A stretch of DNA of 64,000 bases from Typhlomys cinereus (taxonomy: Eukaryota > Chordata > Mammalia > Rodentia > Platacanthomyidae), in assembly GCA_023101885.1 (NCBI GenBank), contig JALPQD010000302.1, positions 2,613,172 to 2,677,171 on the forward strand, read 5' to 3'. The position numbers were made by a program, and so were the translations under genes. Shown piece after piece: positions 62,901-64,000 of the stretch. A model generated the notes under the pieces. The model saw nothing but the letters and a program-made list of their open reading frames with translations, made no database searches and was not told the DNA's origin. Numbering within the stretch: the stretch's first letter is position 1; each line of letters begins with the position of its first letter.

Positions 62901-64000
62901 AATACAAAGTTTTACAGTCTAGAACCCTGTGCAGGATACTTATCCCAAATAAGTGCACTTGCTACATATATAACTGTGAGTCCTCTTCACTTACTTCACT
63001 ATTTTGGAAGGGAACGACATGCATGAACAAGTTTCATGGAAACGTCGTAAACCAAGTGTGATTTCGTCCTGAACACAAAGAGTTACAATATAGAAACTTC
63101 TGTAGGATACTTCTCCTAAAGAAGTGCACTTGCCACATTTAACTCAGAGTCCTCTTCAGTTGGTTCACTATTTTGTAAGATCATGGCCTGTGTGAACATG
63201 TGCCATTCAAATGTTACAAAACAAGTATGATTTTCTCCTGAACACAAATGTTACAGTATAGGAAATTCTCTAGGATACTTATCCCTAAGAAGTGAAATTC
63301 CAAGATTTGACTCTGAATCCTCTGCACTTGGTTCACTCTTTTGGAAAATCATGGCTTACATGAACATATTATATGCGAATGTCGCAAAACAAGTATGATC
63401 TTCTCCTGAACACAAAGTGTAACACTATAGAATCTTCTGTAGGATACTTATCCTTGAGAAGTGCACCTCCAACATTTGACTCTCTGACCTCCTCACTTGG
63501 TTCACTATTTTGGAAAATCAAGGCCTGTGTGAACATATTCCATGAAAACATCATAAAACAGTGTGAATTTCTCCTGAACATAAAAAGTTAAAACGTACGA
63601 ACATCTACAGGATTCTTATCACAGAGAAGAGTAAGTGAAACGTGAATTACACGCGCCCGCACGTGGTCACTATTTTCATTAAAAGCCTGAACATCGTTGG
63701 TAGAATCAGCACAAAACAAATGTTGTTTTCTCCAGAATACAAAGTTTTACAGTCTAGAAACCTGCGTAGGATACTTGTCCCACAGAAGTGCACATGTTAC
63801 ATATGACTTCCCAAAGAAGTGCACATGCTACATATATGACTGTGAGTCCTATTCACTTGGTTCAGTATTTTGGAAGGGAACAACATGCATGAACATGTTT
63901 CATGGAAACGTCGTAACCCAAGTGTGATTTCGTCCTGAACACCAAGAGTTACCTTATAGAAACTTCTGTAGGATACTTCTCCTAAAGAAGTGCACTTGCC
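56969..64000. repeat. SatB array, distal block with five-monomer higher-order repeat
   Basis: Monomers of about 167 bp occur in a fixed order of five types (t1-t5). The t1 marker GTATGATCTTCTCCTGAAC or its close variant starts at 57,068, 58,063, 58,927, 59,768, 60,726, 61,570, 62,558 and 63,393. Unit lengths are therefore 995, 864, 841, 958, 844, 988 and 835 bp. The basic unit is about 835 bp; longer units carry an extra t3-like copy or a short internal duplication. All monomers keep one orientation. The array runs off the right edge. Monomer size is near that of known mammalian centromeric satellites, but a centromeric role is inference. Confidence 0.93.
58452..58515. repeat. Short internal duplication in a SatB t3 monomer
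   Basis: GAAGTGCACATGCTACATAT occurs twice about 30 bp apart, separated by GACTTCCCAAA. The same derived duplication is present near 63,785-63,845 (with one base change), marking the two host units as related. Confidence 0.85.

Noticed and set aside
54630..63920. A CENP-B box in SatB (TTTCATGGAAACGTCG, and ATCGTTGGTAGAATCA)
   Set aside because: Each matches only part of the box (GGAAACG or CGTTGG). Neither has the required TTCG...A..CGGG core, so no functional box is claimed.
53821..63927. Many open frames of 60-130 residues on both strands across SatB
   Set aside because: They recur once per monomer or higher-order unit, vary in start and end, and overlap on both strands. They are repeat shadows, not genes.

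Overview
The window looks like heterochromatin from a placental mammal, probably centromeric or pericentromeric. It has long tandem satellite arrays, a LINE-1 whose two ORFs are collinear with other mammalian L1s, and a short stretch of old mammalian interspersed repeats. The species cannot be named from the sequence. I see no host protein-coding gene, no tRNA or rRNA gene, and nothing prokaryotic.

Layout. (1) Positions 1-46,887 are one uninterrupted array of a 61-bp satellite, here called SatA (about 770 monomers, all in one orientation). Its centre (about 7.9-29.1 kb) is highly homogenised. There, higher-order units of 2.06-2.96 kb are nested in a 10.62-kb super-repeat present twice in tandem. 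Both flanks are more diverged, and the right flank contains an apparently exact 544-bp tandem duplication. (2) At 46,884-46,887 SatA passes directly into a second, unrelated satellite, SatB, over four shared bases. (3) A full-length L1 lies on the minus strand at 46,931-53,441 inside a SatB monomer. It has a 14-bp target-site duplication, a 20-nt pure poly(A) tail, intact ORF1 (356 aa) and ORF2 (1274 aa), and a CpG-rich 5'UTR of tandem monomers of about 230 bp. (4) SatB continues at 53,456-54,892 and 56,969-64,000. Its monomers are about 167 bp, in five types (t1-t5) that make a higher-order unit of about 835 bp. (5) Between these SatB blocks is a second retrotransposition event (54,893-56,964). 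It is a 5'-truncated plus-strand L1 3' end that carries about 1.8 kb of downstream non-L1 DNA, ends in its own poly(A) and is bounded by a 6-bp duplication. This is an L1 3' transduction.

Functionally, the only protein-coding potential is the L1 pair: an RNA-binding chaperone (ORF1p) and an endonuclease/reverse transcriptase (ORF2p). The rest is structural satellite DNA. The most informative points are the SatA/SatB boundary, the apparently young and intact L1 beside it, the L1-mediated 3' transduction, and the nested higher-order structure of both satellites. I did not find evidence of a new enzymatic or defence system.
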